A stretch of 45,797 bases of DNA from Gammaproteobacteria bacterium (GTDB lineage: Bacteria; Pseudomonadota; Gammaproteobacteria; JAJPIJ01), in assembly GCA_022072255.1 (NCBI GenBank), contig JAJVHZ010000043.1:1-45797 (forward strand), given 5' to 3'. Every line of letters starts with the position of its first letter. The first letter of the stretch is position 1. Below the pieces are notes generated by a model. The model was not told where the DNA came from. It made no database searches and saw only the letters and a list, made by a program, of their open reading frames with translations. Positions 1 through 8,561 of the stretch are shown piece after piece. Made by a program: the position numbers and the translations under genes.

Positions 1-500
1 GCGATGGCGGTCAGTATTCCCCGCATGATGGCCAGCGGCGAGGGCGGGCAGCCGGGGACCGCCACGTCGACGGGTATGACGTTGGAGACCCGCCCGCAAC
101 TGGCGTAGCTTTCGCCGAAGACCCCGCCGGTGCAGCCGCAGTCGCCCAGTGCGACCACGAGCTTCGGGTCGGGCGTCGCCTCGTAGGTTCGCCGCAGCGC
201 CACCTCCATGTGGCGCGAAACCGGGCCGGTGACGAGCAGCATGTCGGCATGACGGGGACTGGCGACGAATCGTATCCCCAGTCCTTCGAGGTTGTAGTAC
301 GGGTTGTTGACGGCGTGGATCTCCAGTTCGCAGCCGTTGCAGGAGCCCGCGTCGACGTGTCGTATGGTCAATGCGCCCCTGAAGCGGCGGCGCACCTCCT
401 CCGCGAGCTGCCGAGCGGTTGCCAGCAGCGCGGGATCGGGCTCCGGCGCGGGCTCCGTCCGGATGCCCTTTGCGATTATCTGCCGCAGTATGTCCTGCAT
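1..500 (-). CDS. hyfI: Hydrogenase-4-like small FeS subunit (NuoB/HyfI family), 3' end cut by window edge
   Basis: NuoB/HyfI-type subunit that holds one [4Fe-4S] cluster (N2-like) next to the large subunit of complex-I-like enzymes. I translated from the ATG at 500 (166 codons, then the window ends). The cluster motifs are all present: GSCNGCELEI (C54, C57), GDCGCTGG (C121) and VPGCPPSP (C151). It lies 12 bases after the hyfG-like stop, on the same strand, as last visible gene of the operon. Because the adjacent large subunit has lost its NiFe ligands, this cluster may pass electrons to a quinone or an unknown site; that is inference. The family call is firm; the exact C-terminus is not visible. 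Confidence 0.9.
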   Translation of the reverse strand, partial: MQDILRQIIAKGIRTEPAPEPDPALLATARQLAEEVRRRFRGALTIRHVDAGSCNGCELEIHAVNNPYYNLEGLGIRFVASPRHADMLLVTGPVSRHMEVALRRTYEATPDPKLVVALGDCGCTGGVFGESYASCGRVSNVIPVDVAVPGCPPSPLAIMRGILTAI

Positions 501-512
501 CGTGCGCCGTGC

Positions 513-2057
513 TCAGAGATCGTGACCGCTGTAGGCCAGGTTGAAGGACTTGTTGATCAGCGGGAAGTCCGGAACGATGTTGCCGATGACCGCGTGTTCC
601 AGGACCGGCCAGTTCTGCCACGAGGGATCGTGCGGATGCAGGCGGTGGATGCGGTTCGCCGCGCCGGTGTGCAGCGCGATGAAGATCGGGCCGCGCCAGC
701 CCTCGACCATGCCGACACCGAAGGCGTGGTCCGGCGCCTGCCCTGGTGGCGTGCAAGTCTCCGTGCCAGGCAATCCGTCCAGCAGCAGGCGGGTGATGCG
801 CAACGACTCGCTCACCTCGTCGAAGCGGACATTGACCCGCGCCGCGACGTCGCCGTTGTGCCGCACGGCGGCGCGCACGGACAGCTCGTCATAGGGACGG
901 CACGGGAGGTCCACGCGCGCATCCCAGGCCATGCCGCTCGCGCGCCCGGCCAGACCGCACAACCCCAGCTTCAGCGCGAGTTCCGGCGTGACGATCCCCG
1001 CCTTGATGAAGCGATCCTGCAGGCCCGCGTGCTCATCGTAGATCGCGCGCAGGGCGGCAATGGCGCGCTCGAGCGTGTCCGCCTCCCGGCGCAGGCGGTC
1101 GATGTCGCCGGCGCGCAGATCGCAGCGAACACCACCGGGGATCACCACGTCCATCAGATAGCGGTGCCCGAACAACGATTCGTTCACCCGCAGCATGTCC
1201 TCCTTGAGCAGCGAGAACTGCGTGAGTCCGAAGGCGAACCCGGCGTCGTTGCCGAGCGCGCCGAGATCGCCGAGGTGGTTCGCGATGCGTTCCCGCTCGA
1301 GCAGCAATGCCCGCAGGCAGACGGCCCGCGCGGGCGGTTCGATCCGTGCGACCCCTTCCACCGCCATCGAGTAGGCCCACGCGTACGCCACAGTGGAATC
1401 TCCGCTGATGCGCGCGGCCAGGCGGGCGCCGGAGTCCAGCGTGCATGTCTCGAAGAGTTTCTCGATCCCCTTGTGCGTATACCCCAGCCGCTCCTCCAGG
1501 CGCAGGATCCGCTCGCCGACGACGTGAAACCGGAAGTGGCCGGGCTCGATGGTGCCGGCATGGACGGGGCCGACCGGTATCTCGTGCACGCCGTCACCGG
1601 AGACCGGAACGAAGGCATAGGGTTCCGATCGCGGCGTGCCCGCGCCGCCGATCGCGAAGGCCTTGCGCAGCGGCGCCTCGCCCGCTGCCCATGCGCCGTG
1701 CCGCAGCCAGGGCCGCGTGTCGAGGCTGCCACCCGCCTGCAACCCGAGCAGATCCTTCACCGCGCGCTGCATGCGTGCCGCGGCGGGATGCACCGGGCTC
1801 AGGTCGGGGTAGGTCCGGTGCGGCCCGAGCGGCAGCGACAGGCAGGCCATGACGCCGGAGGCGGCATAGGCGACGTGCATCGTGCAGCCCTGCCCGCGAT
1901 CGCTGTCGTCGCTGCCCCAGAGGCTGACGAGAAAGCCGCCATGATCGCGCACCCGCTGCGCGGTCTGATCCCATTTCAGCGCGTAGGTCTCCCCGTGCCA
2001 GGCGCGTATCGCGCCGGGCAGCGCAGTCAGGCCGATGGTCAGCTTCTCGGGATCCAT
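513..2057 (-). CDS. hyfG: NuoC-NuoD fused large subunit, HyfG/HycE-like but lacking NiFe cysteines (Ehr-type)
   Basis: 514-residue protein: an N-terminal NuoC-like part (about 1-110) followed by a NuoD/hydrogenase large-subunit part. Conserved landmarks include GYTHKGIEK (193-200), LLLERERIANHLGDLGAL and the extreme C-terminus. In real group 4 hydrogenases the L1 motif is RxCGxC and the L2 motif CxxC. Here L1 reads RISGDS (S218 and S221 in the cysteine positions) and the L2 segment reads NLAYSGHDL (A508 and G511). No CxxC occurs anywhere in the protein, so it cannot bind NiFe in the normal way. This matches the energy-converting hydrogenase related (Ehr) complexes known from the literature. 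It follows hyfF with a 9-base gap. The actual substrate is unknown. Confidence 0.9.
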   Translation of the reverse strand: MDPEKLTIGLTALPGAIRAWHGETYALKWDQTAQRVRDHGGFLVSLWGSDDSDRGQGCTMHVAYAASGVMACLSLPLGPHRTYPDLSPVHPAAARMQRAVKDLLGLQAGGSLDTRPWLRHGAWAAGEAPLRKAFAIGGAGTPRSEPYAFVPVSGDGVHEIPVGPVHAGTIEPGHFRFHVVGERILRLEERLGYTHKGIEKLFETCTLDSGARLAARISGDSTVAYAWAYSMAVEGVARIEPPARAVCLRALLLERERIANHLGDLGALGNDAGFAFGLTQFSLLKEDMLRVNESLFGHRYLMDVVIPGGVRCDLRAGDIDRLRREADTLERAIAALRAIYDEHAGLQDRFIKAGIVTPELALKLGLCGLAGRASGMAWDARVDLPCRPYDELSVRAAVRHNGDVAARVNVRFDEVSESLRITRLLLDGLPGTETCTPPGQAPDHAFGVGMVEGWRGPIFIALHTGAANRIHRLHPHDPSWQNWPVLEHAVIGNIVPDFPLINKSFNLAYSGHDL

Positions 2058-2066
2058 GGGCGTGTT

Positions 2067-3515
2067 TCAGCCGATGAGCGCCGCCGCCTGGCGATACCAC
2101 TGCGCGAGGTACGGGGGGATGTAGACGCCGAGCACGAGGACCAGCGCGAGATGCGCGAATACCGGGAGGATGGCCGGTGGATGCGGCAGGCGCCTGCCGG
2201 TGGTCTCGCCGAACACCATGGGCTGCACCTTGCCGAACACGGCGGCGAAGGCCACGCCGAGTGCCGCCAACAGGAAAGGCGTGGCCCACGGGTGTTCGCG
2301 CATGGCGGTGGTGATGATCAGGAATTCGCTCGCGAACACGCCGAACGGCGGCATGCCCAGGATGGCCAGGCTGCCGAGCATCAGGCCCCAGCCTATGGTC
2401 GGGTTGGTGTCGACGAGACCGCGGATGGAGTCCATCATCTGCGTGCCGGCCTTCTGGCTGGCGTGGCCGACGACAAAGAAGATCGCCGACTTGGTCAGCG
2501 AGTGCACGGTCATGTGCAACAGCGCAGCGAAGGTCGCCACCGGTCCGCCCATGCCGAAGGCGAAGGTGATGAGGCCCATGTGCTCGACCGATGAATAGGC
2601 GAACAGGCGCTTGGCGTCCTGCTGTCGCGAGAGAGAGAACGCGGCGATGACCACGCTCAGCAGGCCGAAACCCATCATGAGGTTACCGGTGAGATCGCTG
2701 CCGAGCGCCCCGTCGGCGAGCACCTTGTTGCGCACGAGCGCGTAGAGCGCGACGTTCAGCAGCAGGCCGGAGAGCACCGCGGAGACCGGCGTGGGTCCCT
2801 CGGCATGCGCGTCCGGCAGCCAGCTGTGCAGCGGCACCAGGCCGACCTTGGTGCCGTAGCCGACCAGCAGGAACACGAACGCCAGGGTCAGCACGCTCGG
2901 CTCGAGCTGCGACTTCACCGCGTCCAGATGCGTCCACAGCAGCGCCGTGCCGCCCGCGCCCAGCACCTGCTCCGAGGCGAAGTACATGAGCACGGTCCCG
3001 AACAGCGCCTGGGCGATGCCCACGCCGCACAGGATGAAGTATTTCCATGCCGCCTCGAGGCTGGCCGGCGTGCGGTACAGACTCACGAGCAGCACCGTCG
3101 CGAGCGTCGCCGCCTCCATGGCCACCCACATGATGCCCAGGTTGTTGGTGAGCAGGGCCAGCAGCATCGTGAACATGAACAACTGATAACTGGCGTGGTA
3201 GAGGCGGAGCCTGCGGGCGTTGATGCGGCCGTGGTGCATCTCGATGAGCATGTACGGCCGGCTGAAGAGCGCGGTCGTGAAACCCACGAGGGCGGTCAGC
3301 GCGACCAGGAACACGTTGAACGAATCCACGAAGAAGAGCTCGTCGAAGGCGAGCATCGGTCCGTACTCGACCACCTGCGCGGTGAGCAGCGCCGCGGCGA
3401 TCAGGGTCAGCAGGCTGATCGCGGCATTCACTCCGCCGGCGGACGCGCGGTGCCCCCAAAGCCCGAGGATCACGGCGCCGGCGATCGGAGTCAGCAGCAC
3501 GAGCAGCGGATACAT
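2067..3515 (-). CDS. hyfF: HyfF-like proton-pumping antiporter-type membrane subunit
   Basis: 482-residue polytopic membrane protein of the Mrp/NuoL-M-N antiporter family. It carries the family's signature stretch KVGLVPLHSWLPDAHAEGPTPVSAVLSGLLL near residues 225-255 and RLFAYSSVEHMGLI near 305-318, which include the conserved lysine, histidine and glutamate type residues of the proton channel. In Hyf/Ehr complexes this is one of two or three ion-translocating subunits in the membrane arm. It starts at an ATG 3 bases after the hyfE stop and precedes the large subunit. HyfF is the best match because of gene order (E then F then G); HyfD could not be found as a separate gene. Confidence 0.9.
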   Translation of the reverse strand: MYPLLVLLTPIAGAVILGLWGHRASAGGVNAAISLLTLIAAALLTAQVVEYGPMLAFDELFFVDSFNVFLVALTALVGFTTALFSRPYMLIEMHHGRINARRLRLYHASYQLFMFTMLLALLTNNLGIMWVAMEAATLATVLLVSLYRTPASLEAAWKYFILCGVGIAQALFGTVLMYFASEQVLGAGGTALLWTHLDAVKSQLEPSVLTLAFVFLLVGYGTKVGLVPLHSWLPDAHAEGPTPVSAVLSGLLLNVALYALVRNKVLADGALGSDLTGNLMMGFGLLSVVIAAFSLSRQQDAKRLFAYSSVEHMGLITFAFGMGGPVATFAALLHMTVHSLTKSAIFFVVGHASQKAGTQMMDSIRGLVDTNPTIGWGLMLGSLAILGMPPFGVFASEFLIITTAMREHPWATPFLLAALGVAFAAVFGKVQPMVFGETTGRRLPHPPAILPVFAHLALVLVLGVYIPPYLAQWYRQAAALIG

Positions 3516-3518
3516 GCC

Positions 3519-4181
3519 TCAGCGTTCCTTCAGCTTCTCGATGTGTTCGATGTCGAGGCTGTCGAAGGCCTCGCGCAGGTGGAACGTGAAGATGCCGAAG
3601 ATGAACGTGCCCACCAGCACGTCCAGCGCCACCCCGAGCTCCACGACCAGCGGCATGCCGTAGGTGGCGCTGGTGGCCGCGAAGAACAGACCGTTCTCCA
3701 TCGCCAGGAAACCGATCACCTGCGGCACCGCCTTGCGGCGGGTGATCATCATCATGAAGGAGAGCAGCACGCTGGCCAGCGCGATACCGAGCGTTCCCCG
3801 GGTGACGGTCGCCGAGAGGTGCGAGATCGGCATCGCGACATTGAAGCCGATGATGACCAGCACCACTCCGATCAGCATGGTCGTGGGGATGTTGACCAGC
3901 GTCTCCACGTCCCAGCGCACGTTCAGCTTGTCGATGAGACGGTGCAGGATCCAGGGCAGCAGGATTACCTTCAGGACGAGCGTGAGCAGCGCGGAGTAGT
4001 ACAGGTGATGCTGGTCGGTGACGAACGCGACCAGCGTGGTGTTCAGCGCCAGCACCGCGCCCTGCCATGCGAAGAGGTGGATGAGCGAGAGGACCCGCCT
4101 CTGGGCGAGCATCGCGAAGGCGATGAGCAGCAGCAGCGAGGCGAACAGGTTGATGAGCTGGGTGGACATGGAAGCGCTCAT
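3519..4181 (-). CDS. hyfE: HyfE-like small membrane subunit
   Basis: 220-residue hydrophobic protein with about six or seven membrane spans, related to NuoK and HyfE. The start was placed at the ATG at 4181 because it overlaps the TGA stop of the hyfC-like gene by 4 bases (ATGA); a second ATG at 4169 is possible. Readable segments include AMLAQRRVLSLIHLFAWQGA near the N-terminus and RRKAVPQVIGFLAMENGLFF near the middle, the latter typical of HyfE (the glutamate in MENG is the NuoK-like conserved acid). The tail is soluble and charged (HIEKLKER). Its place between hyfC and hyfF agrees with the usual order. Confidence 0.88.
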   Translation of the reverse strand: MSASMSTQLINLFASLLLLIAFAMLAQRRVLSLIHLFAWQGAVLALNTTLVAFVTDQHHLYYSALLTLVLKVILLPWILHRLIDKLNVRWDVETLVNIPTTMLIGVVLVIIGFNVAMPISHLSATVTRGTLGIALASVLLSFMMMITRRKAVPQVIGFLAMENGLFFAATSATYGMPLVVELGVALDVLVGTFIFGIFTFHLREAFDSLDIEHIEKLKER

Positions 4182-5128
4182 GCCGCGCCCTCCAGCAGCA
4201 CGTGCGTGAGCAGGCCGAGTACGGCCAGCAGGAACGCCATGGCGAGAAACTCCGGGGCGCGGAAGATCCGCAGCTTGGCCGAGAGCGTCTCGAGCAGGGC
4301 CAATGCGGCGCCCGCGGCCGCGAGCTTCGCGAGCAGGCAGAGGAGCGCGACCCAGATGGCCGACCCGTCCACGGCCCTGGCGATGCCCCAGGGGACGAAC
4401 AGCGCCACGCCGATGGTGGTATACGCCAGCAGCTTCAGATTCGAGGCCCAGTCCATGAGCGCCAGGTGACGCGCCGAGTACTCGAGCATCAGCGCCTCGT
4501 GGATCATCGTCAGCTCCAGATGGGTCGCGGGGTTGTCGATGGGTATGCGCGCATTCTCCGCCAGCAGCACCATGAGAAAGGCGAGCGCCGCGAAGGCGAG
4601 CCCGGGATGGATGACGAAGGGCTGGTAGGCGAGCGTGTGCACGATCGTCGACAGCGAGGTGGACTGGCTGATGAGCGCCGGGGTGAAGAACACCATCAGC
4701 AGCGCCGGTTCGGCGAGGAAGGCGATGAGCATCTCGCGCCGTGCGCCCATGGTGCCGAAGGCGGTGCCGATATCCATGGCGGCAAGCGCCATGAATACGC
4801 GGCCCAGCGCGAAGATGCCGACCAGCGCGATGACATCGGCCGCCGGCGCGATCGGCAAACCGGTGACCAGGGTCGGGATGATGGACGCGGCCAGCACCAT
4901 GGATCCGAAGCGGATGTAGGGCGTGGCGCGGAACAGAAACGACGCCCGGTGCGCCACGATGGCGTCCTTGTGAAACAGCTTCCTCAGGGCGCGGTACGGC
5001 TGCAGCAGGCCGGGGCCGCGGCGATTCTGCAGCCACGCCCGGCACTGGTTGACCCAGCCGGTGAACAGCGGGGCGAGCAGCACCACCAGGATGGTCTTGG
5101 CGACCTGTATCGCGATCGCCTCGTTCAT
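4178..5128 (-). CDS. hyfC: HyfC-like (NuoH family) membrane subunit
   Basis: 316-residue NuoH/HyfC-type protein that links the hydrophilic arm to the membrane arm in complex-I-like enzymes. About eight membrane spans can be read. Family marks are the early loop QNRRGPGLLQPYRALRKL (about 35-51), MGARREMLIAFLAEPALL (about 127-144) and ENARIPIDNPATHLELTMIHE (about 191-211), with the acidic residues that face the quinone-like cavity. It begins with an ATG that overlaps the hyfB stop by 4 bases and ends overlapping the hyfE start by 4 bases, so B, C and E are coupled in translation. Confidence 0.92.
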   Translation of the reverse strand: MNEAIAIQVAKTILVVLLAPLFTGWVNQCRAWLQNRRGPGLLQPYRALRKLFHKDAIVAHRASFLFRATPYIRFGSMVLAASIIPTLVTGLPIAPAADVIALVGIFALGRVFMALAAMDIGTAFGTMGARREMLIAFLAEPALLMVFFTPALISQSTSLSTIVHTLAYQPFVIHPGLAFAALAFLMVLLAENARIPIDNPATHLELTMIHEALMLEYSARHLALMDWASNLKLLAYTTIGVALFVPWGIARAVDGSAIWVALLCLLAKLAAAGAALALLETLSAKLRIFRAPEFLAMAFLLAVLGLLTHVLLEGAA

Positions 5129-7140
5129 GTCACCACCAGCAGCAACAGCACCAGCGTGATCAGGCTGTAGAGCAGGTACAGCGAGATCCGCCCGTGCTGC
5201 AGGACGCCGATAGAGCGCGAGACCCGCTCGGTCAGCCGGGCAACGGGAAGATAGGCCCAGAACCAGAAATGATCGCCGGCGGTCGCGCGGTAGGCGGGCC
5301 GCTCGTCGAACGGCGTGGGCAGCTGCCGTTCAATACGGAACATGGGCTCGAAGATCTGCTTGATGGGCTGGCCGAAACCCTCCGCCGTATCCTGCATGCG
5401 CGCTGTGAGGCCCGGATGGCCGCAGTCCCACGGCTCGCCGCGGCGCAGGCGGCAGTTGTAGCGGAAACGCACGACGAGGAAGGTGGCCGCGACGACCGAC
5501 AGCATGCCGCAGAACACGATCAGCGGACTGTAGCTTGCACGTTCGGGGGCAAGCCCGGTGATGAACAGCCAGCCCGAGCGCCCCGCGGTTTCGCTCAACG
5601 TCCGCGCGAGCAGCAGGCTGTTCACCGGGTCGAGGATCGCCACGGTCCTCAGCGGCAGCAATCCGAGCGCCACGCAGCCCGCCGCCAGCCAGGCCATGCC
5701 CAGGCGTTCCAGCCAGCCCGCGTCGTGGGCATGGGCGAGCGCCGGTTCGCGCGGCTGGCCGAGGAATATGACGCCGTAGAACTTCACCATCACGTATCCG
5801 GCCAGCCCCGCGGCGAGCGTCAGCGCGGCCGCACCCAGCGGTATGAGCATGTTGAGGTAGGAGTTCGGCAGGCTGGGCGTGGCCAGGAAGGCCTGCAGCA
5901 GCAGCCACTCGGAAACGAAACCGTTCAGCGGCGGGATGCCCGCGATCGCCAGCGCGCCGATCAGCGCGAAGAAGGCCACGCTCGGCATCGAGTGTATGAG
6001 TCCGCCGAGCTTGCCGAGATTCCGCTCCCTGGTTGAATGCAGGACCGACCCGGTCGCCAGGAACAGCAGGCTTTTGAACAGGGCGTGGTTGATGCAGTGA
6101 TAGAGCGCGGCCGTGAGCGCCAGTGCCGCGAGCAGCGGCATGGCGTACGCCCGGAAGGTGATGGCGAGCCCGACGGCGATCAGCACGACACCGATGTTCT
6201 CGATCGAGGAGTATGCCAGCAGCCGCTTCATATCGGTCTGCACGGCGGCGAACAGCACCCCGAAGACCGCCGTCAGCAGGCCGAGCGCAAGCGTGAGCAC
6301 GCCCCACCACCATTGCGGCGCGTCGAGCAGGTCGAAGGTGACGCGCAGAATCCCGTAGATGGCGGTCTTCAGCATGACTCCACTCATCAGCGCCGAAACC
6401 GGCGACGGCGCGGCCGGATGCGCCTCCGGCAGCCACACGTGCAGTGGCAGCAGTCCCGCCTTGGCGCCGAACCCGAAAAGCGCCAGGACGAAGGCCATCG
6501 ACGCCCACCACCCCTGCGGCGGGTGCGCGCGCATGCTGCTGAACACATAGTCGCCCTGCCCGGCCTGCAGGACGCCGTAGGAGAGCAGGATGGCGACCGC
6601 GCCGACGTGGGCGATGAGCAGATAGAGGAAACCGGCACGCCTGATCTCCGGTATGTGATGATTGCTGGTCACCAGGAAGTACGAGGACAGCGCCATCGTC
6701 TCCCATGCCACCATGAACAGGTAGGCGTCGTCGGCGATCAGCACCAGCGCCATGCTGGCGAGGAAGACGTGATACTGGATGCACAACAGTCCCGGCGCAG
6801 TGCCGTGACCGGCCCGGAAGTACCCGGCGGAAAAGATGGAGACGCCGACCGAGGCGATCCCGAGCAGGACCAGGAAGAAGGCCGAAAGCGCGTCGACACG
6901 AACGTGGAACGGGAGATCGGGAAGGCCCAGGGGCAGGATCACGGCAACCGGCCCGTGGGACAGCCCCGCCACCCCACCGGCGGCCACCGCGAGGCCGCCG
7001 AGGGCGCCGAGGGGGAACAGGATGCGCGCAATCCAGAGGAGGCCTTGAGGTCTTGCAAGACCGGCCAGCCCGGCAGCGAGCCAGTGCGCACTGCCGGCGA
7101 GCACCAGCACGGTCGCGAGGTGAGGACCCCCTAGCGCCAC
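5125..7140 (-). CDS. hyfB: HyfB-like (NuoL/M family) proton-pumping membrane subunit
   Basis: 671-residue antiporter-type subunit, first gene of the operon. Family marks: AYLFMVAWETMALSSYFLVT (about 142-161, conserved glutamate), FGAKAGLLPLHVWLPEAHPA (about 225-244, conserved lysine) and MKRLLAYSSIENIGVV (about 303-318). The C-terminus adds a soluble segment with CRLRRGEPWDCG, as HyfB/HycC proteins have. The GTG at 7140 was chosen because GGAGGG lies 5-6 bases upstream. Length is close to E. coli HyfB (about 670). No ferredoxin-like HyfA is present upstream; the next gene upstream is divergent. Confidence 0.9.
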   Translation of the reverse strand: MALGGPHLATVLVLAGSAHWLAAGLAGLARPQGLLWIARILFPLGALGGLAVAAGGVAGLSHGPVAVILPLGLPDLPFHVRVDALSAFFLVLLGIASVGVSIFSAGYFRAGHGTAPGLLCIQYHVFLASMALVLIADDAYLFMVAWETMALSSYFLVTSNHHIPEIRRAGFLYLLIAHVGAVAILLSYGVLQAGQGDYVFSSMRAHPPQGWWASMAFVLALFGFGAKAGLLPLHVWLPEAHPAAPSPVSALMSGVMLKTAIYGILRVTFDLLDAPQWWWGVLTLALGLLTAVFGVLFAAVQTDMKRLLAYSSIENIGVVLIAVGLAITFRAYAMPLLAALALTAALYHCINHALFKSLLFLATGSVLHSTRERNLGKLGGLIHSMPSVAFFALIGALAIAGIPPLNGFVSEWLLLQAFLATPSLPNSYLNMLIPLGAAALTLAAGLAGYVMVKFYGVIFLGQPREPALAHAHDAGWLERLGMAWLAAGCVALGLLPLRTVAILDPVNSLLLARTLSETAGRSGWLFITGLAPERASYSPLIVFCGMLSVVAATFLVVRFRYNCRLRRGEPWDCGHPGLTARMQDTAEGFGQPIKQIFEPMFRIERQLPTPFDERPAYRATAGDHFWFWAYLPVARLTERVSRSIGVLQHGRISLYLLYSLITLVLLLLVVT

Positions 7141-7436
7141 GCCACCCTCCGGGCGGATGCGGGCCGGACGCGGTTCGCCTCGCCACCCGCCGCCGCCGCG
7201 CGACCGCGTGACGGCGACCGGCGTTGCAGACCGATGCCGCAGACAGATCTCTTCACTTTGGCGCTCCGCAGTACATGGCTCTCCCGCATTCAGCCTCGCA
7301 GGTCTCCCACCCCCGGATAGGCCCCGGGACCCCGGAGCCAGGATACTGCACTTACATAATTACCATTGCGTGCTATCGTTCTTACGCATAGTGTAGTTTC
7401 GAGAACCCCAAAATGTGAAATCTGCTGCCGGAGGGG
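7141..7436. other. Divergent intergenic region between the hyf-like operon and the ParC-like gene
   Basis: 296 bases without a gene between two outward-facing genes, so promoters for both should lie here. The half nearest the plus-strand gene (about 7345-7400) is clearly poorer in GC than the surroundings and includes the candidate signal described separately. I found no convincing sigma-54 (-24/-12) element for the hyf-like operon and no clear -35/-10 pair facing it. Confidence 0.5.
7366..7394 (+). promoter_or_regulatory. Possible promoter/operator ahead of the ParC-like gene
   Basis: TTGCGT at 7366-7371 and TAGTGT at 7389-7394 are 17 bases apart, a weak sigma-70-like pair in an AT-richer patch about 45 bases before the next start codon. 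The same stretch holds a small inverted repeat, TGCGT (7367-7371) and ACGCA (7384-7388), which could be an operator. Both readings are inference from short motifs. Confidence 0.3.
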
Positions 7437-7685
7437 ATGATGCTTGAGCGGGAGTTGAGGCTGCTCGTCGAGGAGGAAGCGGTCAAGGAGGTGCTGGTGA
7501 CGCGGCGGCCGCAGGGCGGTTACCTCATACAGATCAATGGCAGAACCCTGAAGTCGGCGCGGCGCGAGGAGCGGCATTTCGCCCGCCTCGACACGGCGGC
7601 GGATCTGCTGAACCGTTTCGGCATTGCCCTGTTCACCGTCTCCACCGCGGCGCCGTCCGCGGGCGCGGCACCGTTGGCGGGGTAG
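7437..7685 (+). CDS. Small ParC-like (partition-associated type) protein of unknown function
   Basis: 82-residue soluble protein. The core reads VKEVLVTRRPQGGYLIQING, then LKSARREERHFARLDTAADL, ending in an Ala/Pro-rich tail. This beta-rich then helical pattern (a basic hydrophobic strand, 'ARREER-F-LDTAA-LL--GI') recalls small proteins annotated as ParC family partition-associated, found on plasmids and chromosomes; I recall the pattern but could not search. GGAGGGG sits just before the start; ATG occurs at 7437 and again at 7440. It is divergent from the hyf-like operon and 111 bases ahead of the hemerythrin gene. Confidence 0.65.
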   Translation: MMLERELRLLVEEEAVKEVLVTRRPQGGYLIQINGRTLKSARREERHFARLDTAADLLNRFGIALFTVSTAAPSAGAAPLAG

Positions 7686-7796
7686 TCCGCTGCCCCGCCG
7701 GTCGCGCCCTCCCGGCAACGGCCCGGTCTTATCCCACGTCAAGTCAATTCTCCGCGGCCGAAGACAGACTCGGCTGCGTCGATCAGTCACTCAAAG

Positions 7797-8237
7797 GTGA
7801 TGCGGATGGAGTGGAAGGAGGATTTCGAGCTCGGGCTCGCGCCGATGGACGGGACCCATCGGGAGTTCGTGGCCATGCTGAGCGAGCTGGAGTCCTGCCC
7901 GGACGGGGAGTTCGTCGGCCTGCTCGAGCGCCTCGCCGCCCACACCGTCGCGCACTTCGACCAGGAGAGCGCCTGGATGCACGCCAGCGGCTTCCCGCCG
8001 ATCCGGTGCCACATGGGCGAACACGAGCGCGTGCTGAAGGTCATCTCCGAGGTGCTCGCGCGGGTGCGTAGCGGCGACCTGGAACTCGGCCGCCGGCTGG
8101 TCGCGGAGCTGCCGCACTGGTTCGAGCATCACGCGGCGACCATGGACTGCGCACTGGCCGCTTACATCCGCAGCACCGGCTACCCCGCGCAGGCGGCGCC
8201 CGTCCCGCAGGGGCAGTCCGCCGCCGCCGCGCGCTGA
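7797..8237 (+). CDS. Bacteriohemerythrin (non-heme di-iron oxygen-binding protein)
   Basis: 146-residue hemerythrin-like protein that would bind O2 at a di-iron centre in the cytoplasm, for oxygen storage, delivery or sensing. The full ligand set is present: H21 (DGTHREF), H53 with E57 (HFDQE), H72 with H76 (HMGEH) and H112 with D117 (HHAATMD). The last 20 residues are an Ala/Gln-rich tail outside the domain. The start may be the ATG at 7797 or, with fewer residues, the one at 7806 (MRMEW begins at 7800). It stands alone, without a fused methyl-accepting or GGDEF domain. Confidence 0.93.
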   Translation: MMRMEWKEDFELGLAPMDGTHREFVAMLSELESCPDGEFVGLLERLAAHTVAHFDQESAWMHASGFPPIRCHMGEHERVLKVISEVLARVRSGDLELGRRLVAELPHWFEHHAATMDCALAAYIRSTGYPAQAAPVPQGQSAAAAR

Positions 8238-8338
8238 CGCCACAGACTCCGCTGCGCACGAGCATCCGGCCGTGCGCCGACGCGGCGCCCAGTCGGCCGT
8301 GGTAAGCTGCCTGCCGGGCAGAAACCTTTTTCACCCGC

Positions 8339-8524
8339 ATGTCCAACGTCATCCCGTTCCGCAGACCGAAGGCGAGCGAGAAGCATCGCGGCAGGACGCT
8401 GTGCCGCGAGGGCTTTCACAAGTGGGAGGTGAGCAAGGATCAGCAATTCGACGTCAGACGCGGACGCCTGATCACGCTCTACACCTGCTCGCGCTGCGGG
8501 GCGCGCAGGACAGAGGCGACTTGA
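8339..8524 (+). CDS. Small zinc-ribbon-like conserved hypothetical protein
   Basis: 61-residue protein starting SNVIPFRRPK. Possible metal ligands are C22, H27, C50 and C53 (CREGFH ... CSRCGA), which suggests a zinc ribbon. Similar short proteins beginning with xVIPFxRPK are common in Gammaproteobacteria and remain uncharacterised; that resemblance is from memory. It sits 37 bases before the next plus-strand gene. No function can be given. Confidence 0.75.
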   Translation: MSNVIPFRRPKASEKHRGRTLCREGFHKWEVSKDQQFDVRRGRLITLYTCSRCGARRTEAT

Positions 8525-8561
8525 ACGGCGGGGACGCCCACGCGAAAAAGGAAAAGCACAG

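Noticed and set aside
210-2594. Long plus-strand open frame opposite the hyfG/hyfF-like genes
   Set aside because: Antisense shadow of well-recognised genes, without a domain or ribosome site.
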